Shown one piece after another: positions 55,113 through 63,842 of a stretch of DNA of 64,000 nt (the first letter of the stretch is position 1; the number at the start of each line of letters is the position of its first letter). This DNA is from Pseudomonas sp. HS6. GTDB taxonomy: Bacteria; Pseudomonadota; Gammaproteobacteria; Pseudomonadales; Pseudomonadaceae. The notes under the pieces are model-generated. The model saw only the letters and a program-made list of their open reading frames with translations, searched no databases and was not told the DNA's origin. The stretch spans positions 5,952,001 through 6,016,000 of the forward strand of contig NZ_CP067412.1 in NCBI RefSeq assembly GCF_023375815.1, in the 5' to 3' direction. A program made the translations under genes and the position numbers.

Positions 55113-57497
55113 TCAGCTCATCTGCCGCTCAACCCGATCCCGCCCGCCCTGCTTCGCCGCGTAAACCCCCGAGTCAGCCCGCAGCAACAGCGCATCCGCG
55201 CCCTCTCCCGGCCGCCAACTGGCAATCCCGAAACTCGCCGTCACCACGCCCACCACATCCACCGGCGCTCCGCGCAGGCCTTGCCACAGCTCCACGGCCA
55301 GCATGTACGCGTGCTCACCGTCGATATCCGGGCACAGCACCATGAATTCCTCGCCGCCCAGACGACAGAACACGTCAGTACGCCGCAGGCGATGGCCGAT
55401 GCGTTCGCAGACAGCCTGCAACACCCGGTCGCCCACCGCGTGACCGTACTGGTCGTTGATCCGTTTGAAGTGGTCGATGTCGAGCATGATCACTGACAGT
55501 TCGCCACCCCCGCGCTCGACCCGAGCCATTTCGGTGGTCAGGCGTTCCTGGAAATAACGCCGGTTGTGGATACCGGTCAGGGCATCGGTCACCGACAGTG
55601 CTCGCAACTCTTCCTCCACCCGCTTCAGGTCTGAGATGTCCGAAATGTAGCCATGCCACAGCACGCCGCCGCCCGGCAGTTCCTCGGGGGTCGCTTCACC
55701 GCGCACCCAGCGCAGGCCGCGCCCGGGCAACTGCACGCGATATTCCTCGCGCCATGGGCTCAGATTGTCGGCCGAGGCACGGATCGACTTGCGCACGCGG
55801 CTGACGTCCTGCGGATGAATGCGGGTGAAGATCGCTTCGGCGTTGAGCAGCAGCACATCCGGCTCCAGTTCGTAGATCTCGCGGATGCCGTCGCTGGCGT
55901 AGATCACGCTGAAGCGCCCGTCGAATTCCATCTTGAACTGATAGATCCCGCCCGGAACGTGGGCGCTGAGTTTTTTCAGCAAAACGTCTCGCGCCGCCAA
56001 CGCTTCGTGTACACGCTTGCGCTCGGTGATGTCGATACAGATCGCCAGGTGCCCGACCCACAACCCCTGCTCGTCCAGTACCGGCGTGGCGAGCATGTTC
56101 ACCGGCAGATGACTGCCATCCTTGCGCACCAGCGTCCACTCCCGCGCCTCGTGCCCGCCGACTTCGCCGCCCTCCACCAGCATCGCCTGGCAGGTCGGGA
56201 TGGCCTTGCCATAACGGGCGCTCAGTTCCGCCGCACGGGTGATCAGCTCCCGGGGGAAATGCAGGTTTTCCAGGGTCATGTGGCCAACCACTTCGACGCT
56301 GTGGTAACCGAGCATCTGCTCCGCGCCGGGGTTGAAGGTGTTGATCACGCCGCGCAGGTCGGTGGCGATGATCGCGACTTGCGTGGCCGCGTTGAGCACC
56401 CCGCGCAACTGACCGTGGGTGCCCCGCAGTTCCTGTTCACGCTCATGCAGTTCCTGGGTGCGCAACTCGACCATGCGCAATGCCCGCTGACGCTGACTGA
56501 CCAGCACATACAACAGCGCGCTGAGCAGCAGGCTGAGCAAACCGCCCAGAATTACCACGCTACCAACCGACGAATGGTTGGCTTGCAGGAAGGCCTCGCT
56601 GGGTGAAATGTCGACCTGATAGTCGTGATCGGCCATACGCACCAGTCGTGTGGCCGACAGATCGCTGGGTGCCGGCTCATTGGTCGATTCGAACAGCACT
56701 TCGTGCTGATCATTGGTCGACAGATCGAGAATCCGTACCGACAGGTAATCATGCAGCGCGTCCGGCAATCCATCGGCCAACAACTGGCGCATGCTGATCA
56801 CCGCCATCACATAGCCGAACGACTTGGGCTCGCCCTCGCGCAGCACCGGCGCCACCAGCAGCACGCCCCGCGCGTAGGCCGGCTCGATGCTGACCAGATG
56901 CATCGGCTGCGACACCGCCAGGCTGCCGAGCTGGTCGGCGCGTTCCAGCGTCGAGCGGCGCAACGGCTGGGCCAGCAAGTCGTAACCCAACGGTGAGCCG
57001 AGCCGGCTCTGAGTCTGGCTGTACACCACGACGACGTATTCATCGCGGGCGCCGGCCAGTTGCAGCTCACCGCGGGCATTGAGTTCGCGCACGCTGAAGG
57101 TGGTAATGCCTTCATCACGCACCCGTTGCTCGAACGCGGCGCGCTCGGAACCGCTCACCCGCAAGGCAAACGAATAGGCTTGGGTGCGCAGTAATAAAGG
57201 TTGGGTGTAGCCGTCGAATTCGGCGCGGGACACCGATTCGGAGTTGGCGAAGAACCGGCGCAGGCCATCGAGGCGTTGCTCCTGATCCTGAAAACGTTCT
57301 TCGATGCGGCTGTAGCGTTCGTTGGCCAGCAGTTGGAAACGCTGGCGCAACTGGCTGTGAAACTGATTGAGGGTGGCCCAGGCGAGCAGCCCCGTGAGAA
57401 TCCCGCCGGCGAGCAATACCAGCAGCGCGACCAGCCAGGCCGAGACTTCTTCGCTGATAAAACCCAGGATCTTTGGGCGCACGGGGTGCAACGACAT
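55113..57497 (-). CDS. Membrane diguanylate cyclase with CHASE, two PAS and GGDEF domains
   Basis: A 794-residue sensor that makes c-di-GMP. Order: transmembrane helix (about 18-41, WLVALLVLLAGGILTGLLAWATL), a periplasmic CHASE-like domain, a second helix (about 300-325), a PAS domain with NPGAEQMLGYHSVEVVG, a second PAS (GGIYQFKMEFDGRFSVIYASDG) and the GGDEF domain with GGEEF at 714-718. The product-inhibition I-site RRTD (705-708) lies five residues before it, so feedback control is likely. There is no EAL domain. The ATG at 57497 gives the family start. Input signal unknown. Confidence 0.92.
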   Translation of the reverse strand: MSLHPVRPKILGFISEEVSAWLVALLVLLAGGILTGLLAWATLNQFHSQLRQRFQLLANERYSRIEERFQDQEQRLDGLRRFFANSESVSRAEFDGYTQPLLLRTQAYSFALRVSGSERAAFEQRVRDEGITTFSVRELNARGELQLAGARDEYVVVVYSQTQSRLGSPLGYDLLAQPLRRSTLERADQLGSLAVSQPMHLVSIEPAYARGVLLVAPVLREGEPKSFGYVMAVISMRQLLADGLPDALHDYLSVRILDLSTNDQHEVLFESTNEPAPSDLSATRLVRMADHDYQVDISPSEAFLQANHSSVGSVVILGGLLSLLLSALLYVLVSQRQRALRMVELRTQELHEREQELRGTHGQLRGVLNAATQVAIIATDLRGVINTFNPGAEQMLGYHSVEVVGHMTLENLHFPRELITRAAELSARYGKAIPTCQAMLVEGGEVGGHEAREWTLVRKDGSHLPVNMLATPVLDEQGLWVGHLAICIDITERKRVHEALAARDVLLKKLSAHVPGGIYQFKMEFDGRFSVIYASDGIREIYELEPDVLLLNAEAIFTRIHPQDVSRVRKSIRASADNLSPWREEYRVQLPGRGLRWVRGEATPEELPGGGVLWHGYISDISDLKRVEEELRALSVTDALTGIHNRRYFQERLTTEMARVERGGGELSVIMLDIDHFKRINDQYGHAVGDRVLQAVCERIGHRLRRTDVFCRLGGEEFMVLCPDIDGEHAYMLAVELWQGLRGAPVDVVGVVTASFGIASWRPGEGADALLLRADSGVYAAKQGGRDRVERQMS

Positions 57498-57551
57498 AAA
57501 GGCCACTCACTACGCCAGTACTTGCGGGATAACCCCATTGGCCGTGAGTGA

Positions 57552-57640
57552 GTTATAGCTATTAGCCACTAATTTGGCTAGCTCTGATCGGATCCAAGAG
57601 CCTTAAAAATCAAGGCTCTGTGGATCCAATTGATCAGAGT
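57552..57640. repeat. Two inverted repeats between rlmKL and the diguanylate cyclase gene
   Basis: A long imperfect hairpin covers 57582-57639: the left arm joins CTCTGATC, GGATCCA and GAGCCTT; the right arm AAGGCTC, TGGATCC and GATCAGAG. Beside it (57570-57580 region) TAGCCA-CTAATT-TGGCTA forms a second small hairpin. Neither has a T run on the minus strand where both neighbours are transcribed. Confidence 0.7.
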
Positions 57641-57641
57641 G

Positions 57642-59912
57642 TCAACGGGCCGTGATTTTCCAGGCGCGGTGGATTTTGCCATTGCGGGCGAAATCCGGAT
57701 CGATGGTGCTGGCAGTGATTTCCTCGACCGCGTAACGCTCGGCCAGGTTGTCTTCCAGCTGGAACTTGCGGAAGTTGTTGGAGAAGTACAACACCCCGCC
57801 CGCTGCCAGTCGGGCCATGGCCAGGTCGATCAACTGCACCTGGTCACGCTGCACGTCGAAGATGCCTTCCATGCGCTTGGAGTTGGAGAAGGTCGGCGGG
57901 TCAATGAAGATCAGATCGTACTCTTCCCGGCTGCTTTCCAGCCACGCCATCACATCGCCCTGCTCCAGACGGTTCTTGTCGGAGAAGCCGTTGAGCGACA
58001 GGTTGCGGCGCGCCCAGTCGAGGTAGGTTTTCGACAGGTCGACGCTGGTGGTGCTGCGCGCGCCGCCCTTGGCTGCGTGCACACTGGCGGTCGCGGTGTA
58101 GCAGAACAGGTTGAGGAAGCGCTTGCCGGCCGCCTCTTTCTGGATCCGCATGCGCATTGGCCGGTGATCCAGGAACAGCCCGGTGTCGAGGTAGTCGGTG
58201 AGGTTCACCAGCAGCTTCACGCCGCCTTCGGTGACTTCGTTGAACTTGCCTTGGGCCGCCTGACGCTCGTACTGCTTGGTGCCGCTCTGACGCTCGCGGC
58301 GCTTGACCACCACGCGGCTCTTGTCGATGTTCAGCGCCTGCGGGATGGCCGCCAGGGCGTCAAACATGCGGATCGAGGCCTTTTCCGGATCGATCGACTT
58401 CGGCGCGGCGTACTCCTGAACGTGCACCCAGTCGTGGTACAGGTCGATGGCCATGGCGTACTCCGGCATGTCCGCATCGTAGACGCGGTAGCAGTCGATG
58501 CCTTCGCGCTTGACCCACTTGCCCATCGCCTTGAGATTCTTCTGCAGGCGGTTGGCAAACATCTGCCCGCCTTCGCTCAGGCGCGGCTGCTCGATCACCG
58601 GAGCCGGAGCCGGCGTCGGTTTGATCGGGTTACCGTTCTTGTTGTACTTGCGCTCTTGCGGCTCGTTCGGCGCCTGATCGTATTCAGCTTGCTCGCGCTC
58701 GGCCTGACGTTGTTCCGGGGTGCGACGCTCGCCGGTGACGAACTGATCCGGCAGCACTTTGATCAACAGCAGCTTGCACGGCAACGCGCCGTTCCAGAAC
58801 GAATACTGCTTATGGCTGCGGATACCCATGCGCTTGCCCAGGTCCGGCGCGCCGGTGAACACTGCGGCTTCCCAGTTCAGGCAGGCCTGACGCAGGCGCT
58901 CGCCAAGGTTCTGGTAGAGGTATAACAGGCTGGCTTCGTCACCCAGACGCTCGCCGTACGGCGGGTTGCAGATCACCAGACCTTTCTGGTTCTGGTCCGG
59001 ACGCGGTTCGAAGGTCGCGACTTCGCCCTGGTAGATCTTGATCCACTCGCTCAGGCCGGCGCGCTCGACGTTGTTGCGGCCCGGCTGGATCAGCCGTGGG
59101 TCGGCTTCATAACCACGGATCCACAGCGGTGGCTTGGCCAGACCGGCAGCAGCACGCTCGGCAGCTTCTTCATGCAGCTTCTTCCACAGCGCCGGCACGT
59201 GACCGAGCCACGCGGTAAAGCCCCACTGCTCGCGACGCAGGTTTGGCGCCATGTCGGCGGCGATCATGCCGGCTTCGACCAGGAACGTGCCGACACCGCA
59301 CATCGGGTCAGCCAGCGCGCCACCTTCGGCAGCAATGCGCGGCCAGCCGGAACGGATCAGGATCGCCGCCGCCAGGTTTTCCTTCAGCGGCGCAGCGCCC
59401 TGCTGCAAGCGGTAGCCGCGCTGGTGCAGGCTGTGGCCGGAGAGGTCGAGGGACAGAATCGCTTCGCCGCGATCCAGTCGCAGGTGAATGCGCAGGTCCG
59501 GGTTGAGCTTGTCGATGCTTGGGCGGTCGCCCTGCGGGGTGCGCAGTTTGTCGACGATGGCGTCCTTGACCTTCAAGGCGCCGAAGTGGGTGTTGTCGAT
59601 GCCCGAGCCGTGGCCGCTGAATTCAACAGCCAGGGTGCCGTCAGCCAGCATGTGGTCCTGCCACTCGACGTCGAGCACGCCGTGGTACAGGTCCTCGGCG
59701 TCTTTCATCGGGAAACGCTTGAGCACCAGCAACACGCGGTTGGCCAGACGCGACCAGAGGCACAGGCGATAGGCGGTTTCCATGGTCGCCATGCCACGCA
59801 CGGCGGAGGTGTGCTCGCGGGCTTCTTCAAGGCCAAGCCCGACGGCTTCCTCGATGAGCAGGCCTTCAAGGCCTTTGGGGCAAGTGAGGAAGAGTTCGAA
59901 ACGGTCGGACAT
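57642..59912 (-). CDS. rlmL: Bifunctional 23S rRNA methyltransferase RlmKL
   Basis: A 756-residue fusion of two SAM methyltransferases that modify 23S rRNA G2445 (N2) and G2069 (N7). The N-terminal THUMP domain and the first catalytic domain with ADPMCGVGTFLVEAG and VICNPPYGERLGDE are followed by the second with LNLFCYTATASVHAAKGGA and FIDPPTFSNSKRMEG. A Lys/Glu-rich linker (about residues 395-425) joins the halves. Full length. Transcribed alone towards a long hairpin. Confidence 0.95.
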   Translation of the reverse strand: MSDRFELFLTCPKGLEGLLIEEAVGLGLEEAREHTSAVRGMATMETAYRLCLWSRLANRVLLVLKRFPMKDAEDLYHGVLDVEWQDHMLADGTLAVEFSGHGSGIDNTHFGALKVKDAIVDKLRTPQGDRPSIDKLNPDLRIHLRLDRGEAILSLDLSGHSLHQRGYRLQQGAAPLKENLAAAILIRSGWPRIAAEGGALADPMCGVGTFLVEAGMIAADMAPNLRREQWGFTAWLGHVPALWKKLHEEAAERAAAGLAKPPLWIRGYEADPRLIQPGRNNVERAGLSEWIKIYQGEVATFEPRPDQNQKGLVICNPPYGERLGDEASLLYLYQNLGERLRQACLNWEAAVFTGAPDLGKRMGIRSHKQYSFWNGALPCKLLLIKVLPDQFVTGERRTPEQRQAEREQAEYDQAPNEPQERKYNKNGNPIKPTPAPAPVIEQPRLSEGGQMFANRLQKNLKAMGKWVKREGIDCYRVYDADMPEYAMAIDLYHDWVHVQEYAAPKSIDPEKASIRMFDALAAIPQALNIDKSRVVVKRRERQSGTKQYERQAAQGKFNEVTEGGVKLLVNLTDYLDTGLFLDHRPMRMRIQKEAAGKRFLNLFCYTATASVHAAKGGARSTTSVDLSKTYLDWARRNLSLNGFSDKNRLEQGDVMAWLESSREEYDLIFIDPPTFSNSKRMEGIFDVQRDQVQLIDLAMARLAAGGVLYFSNNFRKFQLEDNLAERYAVEEITASTIDPDFARNGKIHRAWKITAR

Positions 59913-60310
59913 GGTTTTTCCAGAGCCTTTGGCTAATGAACCGGCAACGCATTGCCGATCCGGTTTTCAATCAGGCGCTTTTCTACAAGAGCGCCCGCGT
60001 GGCACGAAGGTGTGCCGTTCCATCCCCGCTGCTCGGGTTAAAAGAGCTTAGATGCCGGGACAGATAAAAAAGTTGATGCAACAAAATGACTCAAAGCAAC
60101 CCTTCGTCGAAAAGTACCCGACGGTAAACGTGGGTCATTCTCACTAAGGCATTAAACCTGTCATACAGCGCAGGGCCGATCATACCGGGGTTTGGTGAAT
60201 AAACATTCATGAAACCTGGCGTTACTTATCGCCATAGCATCCTTTTCGTTACGTCCTTATGACAAAACGGTCATTCCCTCGATGTGACTCATTGGTTAGA
60301 ACTGGACACA
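59913..60310. other. Gap between rlmKL and the structured rmf leader
   Basis: About 400 bases with no recognised gene. It holds the divergent promoters of rlmKL and rmf. No clear regulator site was identified. Confidence 0.45.
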
Positions 60311-60403
60311 GGTTGACGTCGCAACGGCGTCAACACCTTGGCTCGCCACGCCGGCAGCGAGCCGCCAACGGCAGAGTTTTTCTGCCAGACCTCAATTGAG
60401 GTC
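60311..60403 (+). promoter_or_regulatory. Four consecutive inverted repeats in the rmf 5' region
   Basis: In order: GTTGACGTCG-CAA-CGGCGTCAAC (60312-60334), GGCTCGC...GCGAGCC (60340-60363), GGCAGA...TCTGCC (60370-60386) and the perfect palindrome GACCTCAATTGAGGTC (60388-60403). They are separated by only 1-6 bases and end 39 bases before the rmf start, so a transcript starting near 60305 would be a chain of hairpins. Confidence 0.7.
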
Positions 60404-60442
60404 GACGCGACAAAAACAGTCAACAAGTGAGGGAAACACCCT

Positions 60443-60658
60443 ATGAGAAGACTTAAGCGTGATCCGTTGGAAAGAGCATTTTTGCGCGGATATCAATATG
60501 GCGTTGGTGGCAAATCCCGTGAGCTTTGCCCATTTACTCTACCGTCGGTACGTCAAGCCTGGATCAACGGCTGGCGAGAAGGACGCGGCGACAACTGGGA
60601 CGGTATGACCGGCACTGCGGGAATCCACAGACTCAACGAACTTCACGCCGTCGGCTGA
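60443..60658 (+). CDS. rmf: Ribosome modulation factor
   Basis: A 71-residue basic protein (MRRLKRDPLERAFLRGYQYG ... VRQAWINGWREGRGDNW) that converts 70S ribosomes to inactive 100S dimers in stationary phase. Family length and all conserved residues are present. GAGGG lies about 10 bases before the ATG. The 5' region is highly structured (four inverted repeats) and a strong terminator follows at 60748, so it is a monocistronic unit. Confidence 0.95.
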   Translation: MRRLKRDPLERAFLRGYQYGVGGKSRELCPFTLPSVRQAWINGWREGRGDNWDGMTGTAGIHRLNELHAVG

Positions 60659-60747
60659 CACAGGGCACTTATTCCGACACGACAATCTGATTTCGCAACA
60701 CCCTGATCACCATGCACGTCCTTCCCGGACGGCGGGCTACGGCCCAG

Positions 60748-60772
60748 GGGCTCCTTCGAGGAGCCCTTTTTT
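60748..60772 (+). terminator. Rho-independent terminator of rmf
   Basis: GGGCTCCT-TCG-AGGAGCCC followed by six T, 90 bases after the rmf stop and before convergent pyrD. Confidence 0.92.
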
Positions 60773-60797
60773 ATGCCTGCCTTTTTATATCTGCCGA

Positions 60798-61817
60798 TCA
60801 GCGCTTGGCGGCGATCGCGTCCACGGATTCGCGGATCAGCGCCGGGCCCTTATAGATGAAGCCGGAATAGATCTGCACCAGGCTCGCGCCGGCAGCGATC
60901 TTCTCGGCGGCATGCTTGCCTTCGGTGATACCGCCCGCCGCGATGATCGGAAGTTTGCCGCCCAGCTCGGACGCCAGCACTTTCACAGTGTGAGTGCTCT
61001 TCTCACGCACCGGCGCACCGGACAGACCGCCCGCCTCGTCACCATGCTCCATGCCTTCGACACCCACGCGGCTGAGGGTGGTGTTGGTAGCGATCACCGC
61101 GTCCATCCCGGTTTCGATCAGCGCTTGCGCGACTTGCGCGGTTTCTTCGTCGGTCATGTCCGGCGCGATCTTGATCGCCAGCGGTACATGCTTGCCGTGG
61201 CGCAGGGCCAGTTCGGCGCGGCGCGTGGCCAGGTCTGCCAGCAATTGCTTGAGCGAGTCGCCGAATTGCAGGCTGCGCAGGCCCGGGGTGTTCGGCGAGC
61301 TGACGTTGACCGTGATGTAACTGGCGTGGGCGTAGACCTTGTCCAGGCAGATCAGGTAGTCATCGACCGCACGCTCGACCGGCGTGTCGAAGTTCTTGCC
61401 GATGTTGATCCCCAGCACGCCTTTGTATTTGGCCGCCGCCACCCGCGCCAGCAGGTTATCCACACCGAGGTTGTTGAACCCCATGCGGTTGATGATCGCC
61501 TCGGCTTCCGGCAGGCGGAAAATCCGTGGTTTCGGGTTGCCCGGCTGTGGACGCGGCGTCACGGTGCCGATTTCGACAAACCCGAAACCCAGCTGCGCGA
61601 AGCCATCAATGGCCGCACCGTTCTTGTCCAGACCGGCCGCCAGACCGACAGGGTTCGGGAAGTCCAGGCCCATGACGCTCACCGGCAGCGACGCCGGCGC
61701 CTTGCACAGCAAGCCGTTGAGGCCCAAACGCCCGCCCGCGCCGATCAGATCCAGCGACAGATCGTGGGAGGTTTCCGGGGAAAGTTTGAACAACAGCTGA
61801 CGGGCCAGGGTGTACAT
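60798..61817 (-). CDS. pyrD: Quinone-dependent dihydroorotate dehydrogenase
   Basis: A 339-residue class 2 enzyme of pyrimidine synthesis, oxidising dihydroorotate to orotate with quinone as acceptor. The N-terminal membrane-associating helices ([26 protein letters not shown]), the FMN-binding [29 protein letters not shown] with the catalytic Ser, and [21 protein letters not shown] are present. A TATAAT sequence at 61859-61854 on the minus strand lies 37 bases before the start. Divergent from nasST. Confidence 0.95.
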   Translation of the reverse strand: MYTLARQLLFKLSPETSHDLSLDLIGAGGRLGLNGLLCKAPASLPVSVMGLDFPNPVGLAAGLDKNGAAIDGFAQLGFGFVEIGTVTPRPQPGNPKPRIFRLPEAEAIINRMGFNNLGVDNLLARVAAAKYKGVLGINIGKNFDTPVERAVDDYLICLDKVYAHASYITVNVSSPNTPGLRSLQFGDSLKQLLADLATRRAELALRHGKHVPLAIKIAPDMTDEETAQVAQALIETGMDAVIATNTTLSRVGVEGMEHGDEAGGLSGAPVREKSTHTVKVLASELGGKLPIIAAGGITEGKHAAEKIAAGASLVQIYSGFIYKGPALIRESVDAIAAKR

Positions 61818-61884
61818 GGGCGGCTATGACTCGGGCGGCGAAAAGAGGCGGCGATTATAGCCGGGCATCGCCCCGCCGCGCGAG

Positions 61885-61906
61885 GCGCACGGGTAAATCC
61901 GTGCGC
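61885..61906. repeat. Inverted repeat just upstream of the nasS sigma-54 promoter
   Basis: GCGCACGG and CCGTGCGC, perfect 8-bp arms with a 6-base loop, two bases before the TGGCA element. In the sigma-54 model it lies outside the transcript, in the -28 to -50 interval, where a repressor site or IHF neighbour could lie. Confidence 0.7.
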
Positions 61907-61907
61907 A

Positions 61908-61923
61908 TGGCATATGCCTTGCA
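61908..61923 (+). promoter_or_regulatory. Probable sigma-54 promoter of nasST
   Basis: TGGCATATGCCTTGCA matches the -24/-12 consensus TGGCAC-N5-TTGCA, with GG and GC exactly 12 bases apart. Transcription would start near 61934, giving a 106-base leader before the nasS start at 62040. Sigma-54 control fits nitrogen regulation. Confidence 0.7.
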
Positions 61924-61977
61924 CCTTCCTCGGCATCAGCCCGCAGGCCAATGGTGGTGTGCAGGCAAGGACAACGG

Positions 61978-62026
61978 CGTCGTCTCTCGGTTTTGCGCGG
62001 GCAAAGCCTGGGACGACGTTTTTTTT
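61978..62026 (+). terminator. Leader terminator (attenuator) before nasS
   Basis: Outer arms CGTCGTC (61978-61984) and GACGACG (62012-62018) enclose an inner stem GGTTTTGC/GCAAAGCC (61989-62008); eight T follow directly, and the nasS ribosome site GAGGGTGG begins at 62027. A terminator between promoter and coding start is the arrangement of transcription attenuation. Confidence 0.8.
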
Positions 62027-62039
62027 GAGGGTGGCTTTC

Positions 62040-63251
62040 ATGACTCAAACCTCCGCCGGGCCACTGGCCTGGGTCAACGGCAGCGATGCCCCGGAAAAAA
62101 CCGCGATCAACCTCGGCTTCATGGCCCTGAGCGACTGTGCCTCTGTGGTGGTCGCCGCGACCCAGGGCTTTCCTCAGCCTTACGGCTTGACCCTGAACCT
62201 CAAGCGCCAGAGTTCCTGGGCCAACCTGCGCGACAATCTGGTCAGCGGCGAGCTCGACGCCGCCCATAGCCTCTACGGCCTGATCTACGCGGTGCACCTG
62301 GGCATCGGCGGCGTCGCGCCCACCGACATGGCGGTGTTGATGGGCCTGAATCAGAACGGTCAGAGCCTCAACCTGTCCCACGGTTTGCAGGGACTGGGCG
62401 TGACCGGTCCTGAATCGCTGCACCACCATGTGCACCAAACCCGCGCAAAACTCACCTTCGCCCAGACCTTCCCCACCGGCACCCACGCCATGTGGCTTTA
62501 TTACTGGCTCGCAAGCCAGGGCATCCATCCATTGCAGGATGTCGACAGCGTGGTGGTGCCGCCGCCACAAATGGTCGCGCACCTGCAGGCCGGTCGCATC
62601 GACGGGTTCTGCGTCGGCGAGCCGTGGGCCGCCAGCGCGGTGCAGCAGAATCTCGGCTTCACCATGGCGACCAGCCAGACCATCTGGCCCGATCACCCGG
62701 AAAAAGTCCTCGGCTGCACTCGTGCCTTCGTCGAGCAATACCCCAACACTGCCCGGGCGTTGGTGATGGCGATTCTCGAAGCCAGCCGTTTCATCGAAGA
62801 AAGCCCGGAAAACCGCCGCAGCACCGCGCAGTTGTTGAGCGCAGCGGAATACCTCGACACCCCGGTGTCCTGCATAGAACCGCGCTTTCTCGGTGACTAC
62901 GACGACGGGCTGGGCAATCGCTGGCAGGATCCGCACGCCCTGCGCTTTCACGGCGATGGCGCGGTGAATCTGCCGTACCTGTCGGACGGCATGTGGTTCA
63001 TGACCCAATTCCGCCGCTGGGGTCTGCTGCGCGATGACCCGGACTACCTCGCCGTCGCCCGTCAGGTGCAGCAACTGGCGCTGTACCGCGACGCGGCCAG
63101 CGCTGTCGGTGTGCCGGTCGGCACCGAGGACATGCGCAGCAGCCAGTTGATCGACGGCAAGCTCTGGGACGGCAGCGACCCGGCCGCCTACGCGCAAAGC
63201 TTCAAGCTGCACGCGTTGAGCAACAACGTCCCTCTTCTCGCCCGTCGCTGA
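62040..63251 (+). CDS. nasS: Nitrate-sensing NasS protein
   Basis: A 403-residue protein resembling nitrate transport binding proteins (NrtA/CmpA) but without signal peptide, as expected for the cytoplasmic NasS. Segments INLGFMALSDCASVVVAATQGF, GELDAAHSLYGLIYAVHLG, FPTGTHAMWLYYWLASQGI and GRIDGFCVGEPWAASAV are typical. The ATG at 62040 has GAGGGTGG upstream; the longer frame starting at 61914 would have to read through the terminator and has no ribosome site. NasS binds NasT and releases it when nitrate is present. nasT follows after 15 bases. Confidence 0.9.
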   Translation: MTQTSAGPLAWVNGSDAPEKTAINLGFMALSDCASVVVAATQGFPQPYGLTLNLKRQSSWANLRDNLVSGELDAAHSLYGLIYAVHLGIGGVAPTDMAVLMGLNQNGQSLNLSHGLQGLGVTGPESLHHHVHQTRAKLTFAQTFPTGTHAMWLYYWLASQGIHPLQDVDSVVVPPPQMVAHLQAGRIDGFCVGEPWAASAVQQNLGFTMATSQTIWPDHPEKVLGCTRAFVEQYPNTARALVMAILEASRFIEESPENRRSTAQLLSAAEYLDTPVSCIEPRFLGDYDDGLGNRWQDPHALRFHGDGAVNLPYLSDGMWFMTQFRRWGLLRDDPDYLAVARQVQQLALYRDAASAVGVPVGTEDMRSSQLIDGKLWDGSDPAAYAQSFKLHALSNNVPLLARR

Positions 63252-63266
63252 CAGGAGACCGCGAAC

Positions 63267-63842
63267 ATGCTGCGCATTCTGCTGATCAACGACACCGCGA
63301 AAAAAGTCGGGCGCCTGAAAGCTGCACTGACCGAGACCGGATTCGAGGTCATCGACGAGTCCGGCCTGACCATCGACCTGCCCGCACGCGTCGAAACGGT
63401 GCGCCCGGACGTGATCCTGATCGATACTGAGTCACCGAGCCGCGATGTGATGGAACAAGTGGTGCTGGTCAGCCGCGACCAACCCCGGCCGATCGTGATG
63501 TTCACCGACGAGCATGACCCCGGCGTGATGCGTCAGGCGATCAAGTCCGGGGTCAGTGCCTACATCGTTGAGGGCATTCACGCACAACGCTTGCAGCCTA
63601 TTCTCGACGTGGCCATGGCCCGCTTCGAAAGCGACCAGGCCTTGCGCGCCCAGCTACAAGCTCGCGATCAACAACTGGCCGAGCGCAAACGCATCGAACT
63701 GGCCAAAGGGCTACTGATGAAAATGAAGGACTGCAACGAAGAAGAGGCCTACACCCTGATGCGTCGCCAGGCGATGAGCCGTCAGCAGAAACTGATTCAG
63801 GTGGCGGAGCAGATCATTGCCATGAGCGAGTTGCTTGGCTGA
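63267..63842 (+). CDS. nasT: Nitrate-responsive antiterminator NasT (ANTAR domain)
   Basis: A 191-residue protein with an N-terminal receiver-like domain (MLRILLINDTAKKVG; D53 at the phospho-acceptor place) and a C-terminal ANTAR RNA-binding domain of about residues 130-187 (ERKRIELAKGLLMKMKD ... EEEAYTLMRRQAMS). NasT binds hairpins in leader RNAs of nitrate assimilation genes and stops early termination; NasS holds it inactive without nitrate. The genes it serves (nitrate transporter, nirB) are expected just outside the window. The leader terminator before nasS suggests NasT may also act on its own operon. AGGAG lies upstream of the ATG. Confidence 0.92.
   Translation: MLRILLINDTAKKVGRLKAALTETGFEVIDESGLTIDLPARVETVRPDVILIDTESPSRDVMEQVVLVSRDQPRPIVMFTDEHDPGVMRQAIKSGVSAYIVEGIHAQRLQPILDVAMARFESDQALRAQLQARDQQLAERKRIELAKGLLMKMKDCNEEEAYTLMRRQAMSRQQKLIQVAEQIIAMSELLG

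Noticed and set aside
61885..61906. NtrC binding site before nasS
   Set aside because: The GCAC and GTGC half-sites are 10 bases apart instead of 7 and the place is too close to the promoter for an enhancer.
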